A stretch of DNA of 64,000 bases, from assembly GCA_009869945.1 (NCBI GenBank), contig WIXG01000040.1, positions 186,001 through 250,000 of the forward strand, given 5' to 3'. Shown in pieces: positions 15,501 through 28,400 of the stretch. Origin of the DNA: Mesaphorura yosii (Eukaryota > Arthropoda > Collembola > Poduromorpha > Tullbergiidae). The position numbers and the translations under genes are program-made. The notes beneath the pieces were generated by a model. That model had not been told where the DNA came from, did no database searches, and saw only the letters and a program-made list of their open reading frames with translations. Within the stretch, counting starts at the first letter, position 1; each line of letters begins with the position of its first letter.

Positions 15501-16512
15501 AATACATCTTCACTACACTCATTAATGCATTATTGTGTAATTCGAACAAAAAATCACGAATTTGGGGCAAAAAATGGTCTGCTGCTCAAATTTCATTATG
15601 TGCATTGATTTTTTACCATCATCACTCACAGAGGCATTCAGAGCAAGTTGTGTCTGAAAACTCATTTACAGATTCTCTACTTTGCATATTGGCTCCACAT
15701 TGTGTGGCATTTGTAGTAACTGCAGCTAGGCGTCATGTCGCTCAAGATCGTCAATGGATCTCGGCATTGTGTGTCAAATTTGAAGCCCTTTCATCCTCGT
15801 CAAGCTTCAAGCTCAATCAGCGCACTTTCCATACAATAATTTTGATGCACCACATCGACCCATACCCATATTTTAGCATAATCAATGCGTAATGGATTTT
15901 TAAGCTCAAAATTAGTCGAAGATAAGAAATCATCTCGAATTCTTTGCCTGCTAATGTTAATTCAGTTCATTCATTTTCTGCTGCTGCTGCCGTCGCTATT
16001 TAAAGTCAACTCTCGCAAAACAATGAAACAGGCTAGGAGGCTGGTGACTTTGAGGAAGAATTTTATTCTCGAAATGAATAAGCAAAGACGAAGATTCCTG
16101 GTGCCAGAATAGTATTAATCATAAAGCAAGTAATTTAATCACGCGTGTCTATAACAAATAAGAGCACTCTCCATTCCCTCAGAATTACCACAATGCATCA
16201 TTTCTGATTGCATTTTTAATAATCTAATGTAATAAGTGATAAGCACATTATTTCATATTACACGTATAAATAATCACGTTACTATTCTTCTTACATTTTT
16301 CTCATACGCATGTGAATGCTGTGTGAAATTAGTTGTTTTGAGGGGATGTGTACCGTATTGTAAAAAGAGCAATGCATATTTTTCAACGACACTTTCGTGC
16401 CTCAATGCCATCAATATTAAAAAAGTTAAGCAAAAAGGTGCCCAAAATCTCATTTGAAAATGTGTGCTTGTAATCTCCAATTTTTCTGAAAATGAGATCC
16501 CGCAATCGAACG

Positions 16513-16716
16513 TTAATAGATTTTCATAATCAGAACTTTGGCTTTTCGTATTGCACTACGGTGTGAACAGAAATTTACCATTTCACCATCAAAACTGTTT
16601 ACATTAAAGTATTTAGTAGCGGCGCGGGTACAAAAAGCTTCCAGTTCAGGTTCACAGTCGGCGAGAGCGACGAGCACGAGCAGCGTAAAAAAGAGGTTAG
16701 GATAGGCCATGATCAC
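16513..16716 (-). CDS. Possible small secreted peptide or first exon of one (weak)
   Basis: This is an open frame of 67 codons. It begins with two Met codons close together, then a hydrophobic core (FFTLLVLVALADC) resembling a signal peptide. An acidic, cysteine-containing segment (EPELEAFC) and FNVNSFDGEM follow. Codons in the hydrophobic part are rich in C or G at the third position, unlike the AT-rich surroundings. A possible donor (ATG|GTAAAT) would end a first exon at 16579, which would make the last 22 or so codons intronic. I found no convincing next exon and no homologue I recognise. It could equally be a chance ORF, since roughly 150 ORFs of this size occur in the window. Confidence 0.2.
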   Translation of the reverse strand: MIMAYPNLFFTLLVLVALADCEPELEAFCTRAATKYFNVNSFDGEMVNFCSHRSAIRKAKVLIMKIY

Positions 16717-18544
16717 ACCATGCCATGTCTTGGCTATCTAAAAGAAGAATCAGAAAAGAAATTACAGTTGCAAGAAAGGGCTACTAATAGAAAGAGAGTC
16801 ATCTGGCAAAAAGAATACGAGGAAATAAAGACGAAGTGGAAGGAGTAAATAAGCTAACCATGCAAGTGAAGTGAGAGAAAGGAAATGCCTTGTAAAAGAG
16901 CTTCGTGGTCAATACACGCGAGAATGAGAATGTTAAATGTATCGAAAAAGTTGTGATACAATTTAAAGTGAATGTAGAGCGAGTATTAAAGAATTCAATT
17001 GTGACATGTGCAGCGAGATCCAATATCCCTTTTCTCACAACCTTTTCTGCATAATGTTTTGCCTATTATTGTACAGGCTTAGATGAAATCGAGGTAAAGG
17101 TGTTCCCTTCAATCGCAATAAGAAATGTTAACTCCAGGACGATTTCGTTGTAAATCTACTAGGAACTACGAGAAGGGGACTTAAAACCTTTCTTTAAGAT
17201 TGAATGCAGTTGAGCAGCAGATCTTGGCAATCTGCCTGCAACTGCAAAGATTCTCCGGGGAAATATTGCATCACAGTATCAAGGCATGCTATTTTTGCTC
17301 TCATTGTTGCATACCAAATTTTCATTACTCAGACCCTGCACGGCATAGCATGACACGGCGCAGGCCAGGCAACGAGTGAGGTTCGCGCAGAGGCCCAAGT
17401 GCGTAATGTAAAACACAACTCCCACATCTGCCTCCCTGCCTTAACTCTGAGCTGCGAGTTAAGCATTGCGTGCATTTTACAAGTACAACACTCGCGCAGG
17501 TACCATTCCTCGCACACACTTTTCAAGAAGATCAGTTTTTCCTCGTTATTTGGGAAATAGTATATGAAATACCCCAACAAACAGCACGGACAACAATTGC
17601 AATGTGTTATTTTATGTTTTTCATGCCCGTAATCTTAAATGAGAGATGATGGTGCTTCGTGTTTGTGCTGAGTTGTGGAGCGACCAAGACGAAGAAGTAA
17701 GGAGTTTGCGCCTTTTGTTATTGCCATTGCGCTGACTGAGATGAGACCTGTGCCTGATTTGTAATGCGTGCTGTGGTGTGGTGGTCAGTAGATATTTAGT
17801 AGAGACAGAGACGAGAAGCGCACAGCACATACCCGTCTTTGTAAGTACTGTGCGGTGGTAGAAGAGAAGTTTTTACATCTTTTTACCCCAAAACTACGCG
17901 AGACCTTTCCCGTCCTGCTCCGGCTCTGTGCGCAGTCCTCAGCTCAGCGAAGAGTGCGACGAAGTACCGAATGTACAATAGTTGGTCGGACTTTTCTCCG
18001 AATAGTCGGATTTTTCAGAACACACTGTGGCAGGGCACAGCATAGTACACGTACACAGGAACAGGCACGGTGCACACACTCAAGACAGTCAGCCTGCACT
18101 TGTTTTCTTCATTCGCGTTATAATATAAGGAAGAGTTTGTGACCTCGTGATGTCACTCTTCACCCGACTTTCACCATTCGTTCATAGCAGCCAGCCAGAA
18201 AGGTGAAATTTTGATTGCAGGATTCTGATTTCTCTTGAGCTAATCAAACTTTCTCTCCAGAAGAAAGCATTCGCGTTGAATCGGTTTCAGTTTGAACTAA
18301 TTTCACTTCTTGGTGCATCGTGAAATACGTACTCACCTAGTTTATGTGTACCTGTTAATTAATTTGTGCGATTGGCAGTCACCGTCACGGTTGATTACGC
18401 ACAGTAATTCCAACTTTTGTGAATTTGATTGGTACTTTTCCATAAAAAATCTTCCGCGCTTGAGTTCATATAAGTTGCTGAATCTCGCACGGGGAATTTG
18501 AGAAAGCAAACTTTTAGGAAGACAGTGAAGAGATACTTGCATCA

Positions 18545-18568
18545 ATGAGGTCTCATGGTTGTATGTGA
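18545..18568 (+). promoter_or_regulatory. Short upstream ORF overlapping the nubbin start codon
   Basis: An ATG at 18545 opens a seven-codon frame that stops with TGA at 18566-18568. It overlaps the proposed nubbin ATG (18555) in another frame. An in-frame TGA at 18546-18548 shows that 18555 is the first possible in-frame start in this exon. Neither ATG has a strong initiation context, so scanning ribosomes could engage either. A repressive effect is inference. Confidence 0.4.
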
Positions 18569-19449
18569 GGAACCGACTTCAAGCAATAACGCATTGTCGT
18601 CATCAGATTCCAACCAAGGCCAGGAGCAGCCGAAGATAATTACACCTGTACAAGATTTTTCCAGTGTCCAGCGTGAACGTGTGACTCCTGGCATGAAAAG
18701 GGCAGGAGGACTCGTCGACTCCCAACCTCACCATCATCTGCACCATCACAACCACGGTCGTCATAATCATCATTCCAGCGGCAGCTCCGGCAGCAATAAT
18801 CATCACAGTCATAATCTTAAGATTCATAACTCTAATCATATTCACCATCAGAATGGTGACGACTCGGGCCCACAAATTCAACCTTCCCGAGCAAAATCTT
18901 TGTTACACTCCTCAAACCACCACCATCACCACCCCGGCAGGAACAAGTTGGCCAGACTCACCAGCAGCACGAGTTCATCCGGATCGTCTACTTCGTCGGT
19001 ACCGAGTATTATAGCCAATTTAGCAAATAGTTTGCATGGGGGAGGCTCACCTCCAATTCCAGGTCACAATAACAGCAATCATTCCAGTTTAATGAACAGT
19101 AATTCCGCGAACAGTATTCACAATCTGAACACTCAGCTCTCGAACCTCATTCCAAACCCGAATACTATGCTACTCTCACGACTGATTCTGCCCACCACAA
19201 CCATGAATAATAGTGCAATCCTGAACTCGTCGTCGTCTGGCCGCGGCACGTCTTCGTCACCTGCTGGAAGCGACGAGGGTCCGTCCCCACCGCCACCGTC
19301 GTCATCGCTCCAATTGTCGTCTCTCCCGCTTCTACCTTCAATGCATCTTCATCCACAGCATCCCAGTCTGCAGCACCTCAATCACTACAACCGTCTTCTC
19401 GATTCATCCGATGACGACGACGATGATAATCAGCCACGAGATTTCAGAG
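18555..19449 (+). CDS. nub: nubbin exon 1 (His/Ser/Asn-rich N terminus)
   Basis: The exon encodes residues 1-298 and one base of codon 299. The ATG at 18555 is the first after an in-frame stop at 18546-18548. Features are an RERV tetrapeptide at 40-43, His-rich segments from about 59 onward, long Ser and Asn stretches, a proline run, and six aspartates at 286-291. The donor is GAG|GTTAGA, phase 1. That phase fits exon 2 exactly: the lone G plus AT gives Asp. The open frame of 299 codons is by far the longest in the window. The exon is joined to the POU domain by phase, orientation and composition, not by homology, because this region of POU proteins is poorly conserved. Confidence 0.78.
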
Positions 19450-22400
19450 GTTAGAGTTTGCGAAATCTTAATCAGAAACACCATAATCATAGCAGTTGTT
19501 GGCCCAAAAATTGGTTTGCACATATTGCATAAAACAACAATTGAGTTGCTGAATTGTGAACTTGAACCATTTTTACCGTTCAATTTATTTCCAGACTATC
19601 AACCTCCCCCGCGCATTTTCTGCCCTTCTGTACGAACTCATTGAAGCATGAATTCAATTCAAGTGAGACAATTGCAACACACTGGAATACGATTTTATAC
19701 TTTAAAGATTATCATTACTCCAATTCCTGTATTTCATACTTTTTGCGTTTGCCTCCGTTAACAATCGAAATATAAATTTACACCCACACGCTTGAACAAA
19801 AAGAAAAGCGGAGATCTTTTAATCTTCTATTTTGTGCACTGACCATATCGAATGGTGCGGGGGATTTCGAACAATATTCCCGTAATTGTAATTGCACGCA
19901 TACATTATGCCTTTATATCACATAATGGCCTGGTATAAGGGTCAACATCCATCGTCTGTCTGCCTGCCTGTCGTTGTCCGGTCGCTTGGCAGTGGTCAGC
20001 AGACGCGTTTCGTATTTTTTCCATAAAATCTTTTGTCTGTTCACTGAACGCCAACAATGACCATTGACATTGAATTGGACAAGGTCTGTACTCATTTACA
20101 AAAGCGAGTTCTATGCTGGACTTCAAGTTGTGGGATGAAGTCATACTTCAAATCCTATTCAATGCAAGGTTCATGTCCGCGTTGACGAAAATACGAAAGC
20201 GGAGGGGAACATTGCTCCGATTTCCGATCATACTCCTACGCATTTGTTGCATTTTTGCAATTTACATTTCCGCGTCCGTTTCCAAGTTGGACTCTAGGTT
20301 CCTTCGGGCCTTGGTTCGACCACTATTCCATATTATTATTCAATTTTATCAAAGGGTACTGCATATTGTATGATTTAGATTTATAGCAAAAGATTTACTA
20401 TTTTCGTAATTCATTTCGTTTGCCGACACGAATTGAATCGTAATACCTAAAAGTTCTAATAATAATGTAAAGTTGGCAATAGCTGGTGTAGTGAAATGAG
20501 TACGCGCAACAATTGAATAAAAGAGAAAAAGGACGCACGGACGCAATGTAGGCACGGACTTCCATCGCTCGATTCTTCCTCGTGGGGAATACGAAATATT
20601 CGGAATTACGTAAACTCACTGAATGGTCCTTTTGATTTGTGCTTTGCCCGAATATTTTATATTTTCCACCCGCATACATTTCTTTTGGAATCATTCAAGT
20701 ACTGTTTACGCTTTTACCTCAACCGTGGCCATCCGTGGCTTTTTGCATAATGCGTTGCCAGTCTATTCATGGGCATAATTCAATGCCAGTGATCAAGACT
20801 CACACAAAGAGAAAGTAGAAGCCAGCAGTGACGGCGGCGTGGTGAATAGTTGAATAAATTGGGAAATATTTGATAAAAGCGCATAAACTCAAACTCGATG
20901 TAGAAATGATTTTGAGGGGAAATGTTCAGTTTTTGACACGGATGAGATTTTACGTGCTTTGCACTTCCTATAAAGACAGACACCCACACAACATGCACAC
21001 GTACGTATACGCGCATTGATGACGGACGGGAAATGGAGCGTACGCGGGTTGGTTTTACGTTGGGGTTGCATGTGAGCCAGCATTATGCATAACTTCCTCC
21101 CGCATACAGAATTAGTGATTTACATGACATACCCTTGAAACTTTAATATACGCGAAGTATTTTGTATGACTAACATGACCAACCCCACCAAGTTCAACGT
21201 TGAGACTCGATCAGTGTACAATCACTACCAACCGAGTCTTCCGATAAACGCAAAATGTCTTTTTTTGCCGAACATAGAAAACAAATTATTTCAGCACAAT
21301 TTATTGAATAGGCCATTACAATGCTAAAACCAGTCTTCTAGACATATTCCATTCGTCTTGAACTCAGACTGTGATTTAGTACTCATTTCAAAATGGAATC
21401 CACATTTAAAGTAGGGCCTCCAACTCATCGCAAAAGGGTTTTAAGGGACCGTGCGTCTGCGTTATATGCCCGTCTTCTGTGCGCAATGCCAAGGCGGTTA
21501 TTAAATAATTATCCAACAAATTTTTCATGAGCAGCAGACTGCTGTTGCAGTTAAGGTTAAATCCAAGCGTGCTAAACGCTAAACGTTCGAACCGAGCATG
21601 GAACCAAATAAATGGCTTTCAGAAATTATATAATAACCATTTAATATTTCCCGATTCTGACCGTAAACACCGACCGAGAGAACAGATTGCGAACGGCGAG
21701 TGTTTCGTCGTCGAAGGGTCCGTTCGTTCTCCTCGTCTTGATCTTTCCTTTTTTACAACCAGTAATAATCTTAACACTTTTCAAGTCCGAGATCCTAAAA
21801 AGGTTCAAAAATATTTTCGAAGAAACTTGGCATGTCAAGAGGAAAGGGAATCTTAAATCTTGAAATAAGGAAGTTGAAAACAAATACCTTTACATATATT
21901 ATGCATTAGCTAAAAAATAAAATCCTAATGAACGTGTACCGTGGACGTAAAGTGAAATGGAAAGATTGCTTTGGGTCTGATATATTGAATGAGATAAATA
22001 TATTACATCGGCCTGGCGGAGCATCAGGAAAATGTAAATGCCAGGCCAAGAAGGGATCTTTTTTAAGGGAAAAGAGTTCTTTCTGGAAATAATGGCAGCA
22101 AGATGATGAAGGAATATTTTGGGATGAAAAGGGATCTTCGAGAAAGACCTTGACCGCATATCAAGCAACCAACAACTTTTTGTAGAAAAGTTACGGACGG
22201 ACGAAGAAAAAGGTTCCAATTGTCAATGTTCCGTAGTACAACAACGCAGTACGTAAATTGCCACAAAATCCATCACTCAACATTATGCAGGCAGTTCTGC
22301 TGGGTATGTGAAGGGGCTCGTCCCTACGAGCAACAAGTGGAAAGCCAAACCGTCTCTGAGGCATCACAATTTTGTGTAACACATCGTTGAGCTGAATTTG

Positions 22401-25400
22401 AATCTGACCATATTCATGCTTACGTCATGTCGAAAATGGGTTAAATGAAACCGTGCATTAGTTTCCATATTTCTGGAAACCCAGGCCAGGACACGGAAGC
22501 GAAGGAAAGCAGAGGACACTTGATAGCCCGATCCCGAATTGAATATTCAAAAGCAAACATTCGAAATGAATATTTGAATTGAATCCTGAAAGAGTACGAG
22601 TAAACTTGAAACTCAATACCATCAAAGGTTCGTCTCAATTTTTCGCTCTTTTCCCCCAAAATGCTCAGTTTTCCCAATTCTCTTCCCGGACACTTGAGCA
22701 CTCGTAAAAAAGTGGGGATATGTAATACGTAATATACGTTAAACGAAATACACTATGCGCGGTCAGGAGAGATGGCCAGGAATATTTTTGGGGTAGAAAA
22801 TTCAAGTTCTCTTTGATCTTCTTTAATATCATCATCATCATTGTCGTCGTCGTCGGCCACGAGTCCTGACCATCACATTGAGGAGGATGAATAGAGCGAT
22901 TCTCTGTCAGCGCTTTATAATTTATTCTCTCTTTTCTTCTCGATATTTTCTTTTCATCATCTGCCTTTGAACTGTCCATTCAAATCTGCGCCTTGTCGTA
23001 ATGTACTCGTACTACAAGGCCGGGCGGGCAGGGCTTCACGAGAGGTCAAGCATTCTTCACCGTGCACAATTTGTCAGGCAAAAAATGAGTTTTGTATATT
23101 TCAATGTCCGCCGAGTCCACCTTCATTGGGTGGGCGGATTCGTCGAGAGTGAATTGCAATTATTTATTCTCACCAGTACAAATAGTACCTACCAGGCAAA
23201 CGAACGCACCTGATCTGATTGATGAACTCTTGCAACTCGCAACTTTCGAGATCCAGTCCTGTGCTGCTCTGAATAAATTGTAACATTTCGATTCTGAGCT
23301 CATTAAACCCCAGCAAATTACATATTCGAGACGTGTACAGATTTGTTTTGCCTAAAATGTACAAAAAACAAATTAACCAGGCACTTTGAAGGAGTCTCAC
23401 CAACACGCATGGCTGTATGGGAGTGTGATTGATTGATTTCATCTTCTCATCATTATTCATATGCGAAGTGCACGTAGAATTCATAAATGTTGTAATACAT
23501 GACATCATTACAAGTATGTATGCATTTTCCTGAATATTATTTGTATCACGCCATGCCATTCCGTGCCGCGAAACATGCAATTGAGGTAACAAACCGTTGA
23601 GAGCCGATTTAGCTCCATAATCAACCGTACTGGCTGCGGCGTGGATTCGGGTACGGATTCAAATTCAGGAAAAGTTGAAATTATACATATGAAGCATAAA
23701 ATGATAATGATCCAATTGAATATGCGTGTAGCGTGTTTTGGTTGAATTATTTAGACTAGATAAACAAAAGTGCAGACGTAAATTGTGTTATTATCATCAT
23801 TAGCTTCACTCTTTCTCGTGCGGATGCGCGGACTTGATCTGATAGTACAAAGAACTTGGATTTTGCATAATACACTCCGAGAAGGTAGTTACGCTGAAAT
23901 ATTTTGAGAAGCATGCGCCAAGGCCAGTTGTACGGCGAGTATGGCCAGATTGCGCCGATAAAGAAGCTTTGCTTTTGATTTGACTTTCCGCCTTAATTTG
24001 GCAATTATTTTCCCAACACAATGCTACATGTTCGGGGCAGGTATAAACGACATGAATTTACGTTTATGTAAGCGATCGAGGTATCATTTTAGGTTAGCTC
24101 GGTAATTACTAACGATCAAGTAGCTAAAATAACAATTTCGGAGATGACTTTCAGAATTTTTTGGTCTTTGATGAATTGCAGGTAAATCTCGAGTTAGAAT
24201 TTGTTGAGCTCGCAAACATTTGATGGCCAAATTATCATATTGAGATTTACGACAGCAATCCCGGATTGTGGTTCTGTTTAGTGGTTGTCGGTTTCGTTTA
24301 AGTTTTATTTATTGAAATTATTCTGTGGTTCGGTGGTTTAGTTTTACCTTTCTCTTCCCCTTTTGGATTATTCATCCCGCGACGCATTGTTCTTGCTTAA
24401 TTCAGCCTGAGTTTGATTATTCTGAAACTTCAACTTGTTTTGTTCCGCGCCTTGCAATAATAATATTTATGAAACCGCATCTTTTTTACCTTGCTTTCCA
24501 CTCCAGACTCGTAAAATATTAAAATTCTATTTTTACAAACCCAAATTCACTCCCCGCTCCGCGTTAAACCCTCTCTTTTGGACTTCGGACCCCATAGTGC
24601 GCAAGCAGATTGTTTTCATCCCACATTTCATTATAAAATTTTTGGGTTTCATTCGTTCAAGCGGGTCAGGCGGTTGTGTTCTAAATTTTAAAATGAATGT
24701 AATAATGCTTATAAATCGGGAAACAGGCCTTTAGGCTGGGACACTCAAGAACAACTGAAAAATCGGGAAATTATGCTCATTCTGTATTCAAGGTCATTAT
24801 TGAGAAGTATTTTACTCGTTGCTTTAAGGAACGTTAAAGTAGTTGTGGTCGTAGCACAAAGGTTGAAGGTTAAACCAGATTTTAATATGCAAACCTACCA
24901 TGCAGGCAGGCGCATAATCTCCATATTCATTTTTATGCTAAGTAGTACAGTAGTACTTGTAGCGTCTACACATGAAACGAAATTTTGATAATGTGTCAAG
25001 AAAACTGCGGGAGTTAAATTTGGTTTGGATAAAATATGTACAGAATAATGCAAATTAACTGGTTCAAAATAAATTAATTTCTGGCCATGGGCAAGCGATT
25101 GCAAGGCACAATACTAGGAATTGAAGTAGAGTTGGATTTCTGTTCAAACAGATTTGGGCTTGGCTCAAAATTATGTAAAGATTACACCGGGCAATGAAAT
25201 GAAGGCTTTAGCTCGTGCAACGGTTAAAGTTTGAGCGCGAGAGCCGAGATTTTCAGGTCTGGTCATCGTAAAATACTTCGCGAAATCACTTTTCCACTGA
25301 CTCGCATTTTATTGGCGAAGGTTTAACTCTGCACCGCGAGAACCACTGCAGAACAAGACACGAGCCAAGACTCATAAAACGGGAAGGCAAGATCCTTGAC

Positions 25401-28400
25401 CCTAGCCAGGATTATGTCCGAATTCATCTTCTCGGTCTCCTTCTGCATGAATTGTGAGCTGGATTACCGAAAATGGTCTCTGCTGCTCTGCTCTGCCCTG
25501 CTCGCACGCACAAACCATTTCTGCTTAGTCAAGCAACCTCGTTGCAAGTCTCCAACGTTTGCAGTCGTAGTCGTTCGCATGCAATCAAAAGGAATTGATG
25601 CATAAACACTGCCAGCATTGCACTTATTTATAATAGCATACGCATAGGATGGGTATTAAGCAGCAGAATATTTTCTCTTATTGCATTCGCATTTGCCTTG
25701 CTAGACTCTCATCTTTCGCATTTGGGTGAGTATTCAGCTCTCAGCACAAAAAATTCGATTAGTTGAGAAAATGGACATTTCACTTTTTCCGCGATCTGCG
25801 TTTCCTTTCCTACTTTCACCCGTCCAATCGTTCTCTAGTCTATCCATGAATATAATGCGTCTGATGTTCTGCTCGCTTCTAGGTTGAGTGAGTCAGATCT
25901 ATTTATTTTTCTCCCTTCCTGATTATGTGCACTTGCATGCTGTCCACTCCCACGCATTGACTCCACTCGACTGCCTGCACAGCACAGGCAGCTTGGCGGG
26001 TGAGAAATTTAATCTAATTTGAAGCCAGAGAGATAACATCTCATTTCTCGGTCCTGAATATAAAAGGAAAATTTCAGGCAACTTGGGTGCAAGCGAAGCG
26101 CTGAGCTTCTTCTTGTAATCCTCCGACTTAGCGATGTCCGATGTGTCGTCGTATGTATTGAGGAAAGTTTAAATTAGCAAAAGGAAAAATCTAGTTAGGC
26201 ACATTAGTCTAATAATCTCAATTTAATTGAAGCACTTACGCTTGGCCGCGTCGTTTGAGGAAAGGAGGAAACCAAACCATCATGGTAATCATATCACAGC
26301 TGAGTAGAACCTGTAGTCGGAGTAGAAAGAAGAGAAAATCGATCGAATGTTAATGCTAACTGAGCTTCTTTCTCTTTGGCTGCCCATTGTACTTTCTCTT
26401 TCATACATATACATTGCATTACATTCGTGGCATTACTGTGCTGGCCGTGGTGAGAAGAGAATTCACCGAATTTTTAAATAGTGTTAACTAAACCCACGGC
26501 CAGACAAGAGAGAAGAACCACGAAAGTTTCGACTAACGCCTACTCCAAGAATAGAGCGAGAAAAGTCGAAAGAAAGAGTCGAGCGACGAAAACCTGATAT
26601 TTAAGACTCCTTTGGGCTTTTACTTTTTCTTTCACTACTTCCTCATCCCTGCACTGCAGAGTACTGCACAATGCTTTCACTTCCTTGTGTGTTATCACCA
26701 AACAACTAATTCATTTTCTCGAATTTCTTCTATCGGGCGCCATTTTTAAATTGCAACCATTTGTATTTTGCATTGCGTATGCGGGAACATCTTCATTGTA
26801 ATGAAAATGCTTGCAATGGCGACCGTCGGCCGTGGACTGGATGTTTATTTAGGTATGTGACTTTATTCATTCATCCTTGGCGAGGTTAACTCTTTCTGAG
26901 TCTTCGATAGGTGGTTGAATATTTTGATAGCATTAATAATTCTATTCACACATTATTATGGTAATCAATAAAAAAAATTGTCAGGTACACAGGCCAGACT
27001 TCGGCCTTCGCATGGCCGCCACACGCGACGCGCGACGAGTAAAAGGATTAAAACCTCAAAGCCATCATTTGATCGAATTTGACTATCACACGAGCGCGAC
27101 GCGCATAGGACATGCCGGCGAACCCTTCCTTTTTTCCCATTCAATTGAATAAAATTGAATAGAAAGGGTTGAGTTTGAGTTTCATCTTATGAATGCGCAA
27201 CGCCAACAAAAAGAAGTTTAAAGCAGGCTGTGCTGAGCAAGAGTAAGCTCCACACAAGATCAATATTCAAATCCAGCCTTTTTGCATAGAAACGACGTAT
27301 TCGTGCCCCGCGTATGAATAGGCTCGTTTTTATGGTGTCGTCGTGACACCTTCTTTTTTATTGGTACAACATGCTGAATAAATTTTTAAAGCGCAAGGCT
27401 GGTCGGTCACGACTCCACCCATATTTGTACATACTCTCTCTTGGCTCTACTCGCTTGCTTGCCTTGTGCCACGTCTGCCACGGTATTTGAATACGAAGAT
27501 GCAAGAGAAAGTGAATTGTGTTCCGACAACTTATTTTTGAGTGTCTGTTTACTTTAAAGTGATCTTGTCATTTAAAGTGCCCCATCCTGAAATAGAATAT
27601 TCAGACACGGCCCGATTAGCTTATTGAAAACACACGCACCGGGCACAGACACGACGTTCGGATGTCGTATAGTGAATCGGCAACGCTATGATTACGACTA
27701 TGATGCACTAGACTCAGAAAAGGGTTAGATCCTTTTGTAGACGCACACAATGAAGGCAAGGCGCACACAACTGAGAACCCCACAAATTATTATTTTATTC
27801 TTTGAGGGCTCGCACGTGAGTCGATCGTGCCCGTGCTTCTTACTCTGGGATCAGACAGCCGCAGCCTTCCGTCACTCATGTCAAAATTATTATCTCAACT
27901 TCTTTTTTTAATTCTGTGTATAATTTAATCCCTTTCATATTTGGATATTGTAATGTGGCATGGCACGGCGCAGGGATGAGGCAACAGGCATGATCTTGCT
28001 GTCATATTTTCAACTCATCAGATTGTAGTATTTTGAATTGAAACTGCGAATGATTCCAAGGCACTGCACAGCAGTGATGCATGCGTTCAATGAACAATAA
28101 CAATAACACTTGAAAATGGAAGACTCATCTCACTGACCTGCATGCCTTGCTAGAGAAATGCACGGAAATGATAAGACGAATTGAAATGTATGCGAGCCGA
28201 CGTTCGATTCATCGGCTCATACTGATTAATTCCATTTACTTGATTGAATTCTGTGAAATGAACGATAGCGTTTGCTCGTTGCTGTTAATGATATCTGTAT
28301 AGGAAGTCATACTTGTTCAAGGCATGAACAAGGTATAAAGCGTTCAGTTTGACAGCAGCCACGTAAAATACAATTCCATTCAGATTGCATTTTGATTCGA

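Larger units (their letters stand above)
1..18554. other. Intergenic/upstream region, no defensible gene
   Basis: This 18.5 kb stretch is AT-rich and has only short open frames in all six frames, none with a recognisable domain or coding-like composition. A weak signal-peptide ORF near 16.6 kb is listed separately. It holds dispersed short repeats, including three of four copies of the 11-mer GGCAGGCAGAC (152-162, 488-498, 6219-6229), a 10-bp perfect stem-loop at 471-500, and a few octamer-like sites (11223, 11634, 13106). Its position just 5' of a POU developmental gene suggests cis-regulatory DNA and the 5' untranslated leader near the right end. That role is inferred from position only. 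Confidence 0.6.

Noticed and set aside
15437-15892. 151-codon + strand ORF
   Set aside because: Composition looks like translated non-coding AT-rich DNA, with His/Ser/Leu scatter and no motif.
17841-17848. GTAAGTAC donor as the end of a non-coding 5' leader exon
   Set aside because: A good donor, but no start of such an exon can be defined and several acceptors before 18555 are possible; RNA evidence would be needed.
18287-18293. TCAGTTT initiator-like word as the nubbin start site
   Set aside because: The motif is common by chance; no TATA box or convincing downstream element at the required spacing.
18603-18881. Antisense Met/Val-rich ORF over exon 1
   Set aside because: Shadow of His and Asn codons of nubbin exon 1.
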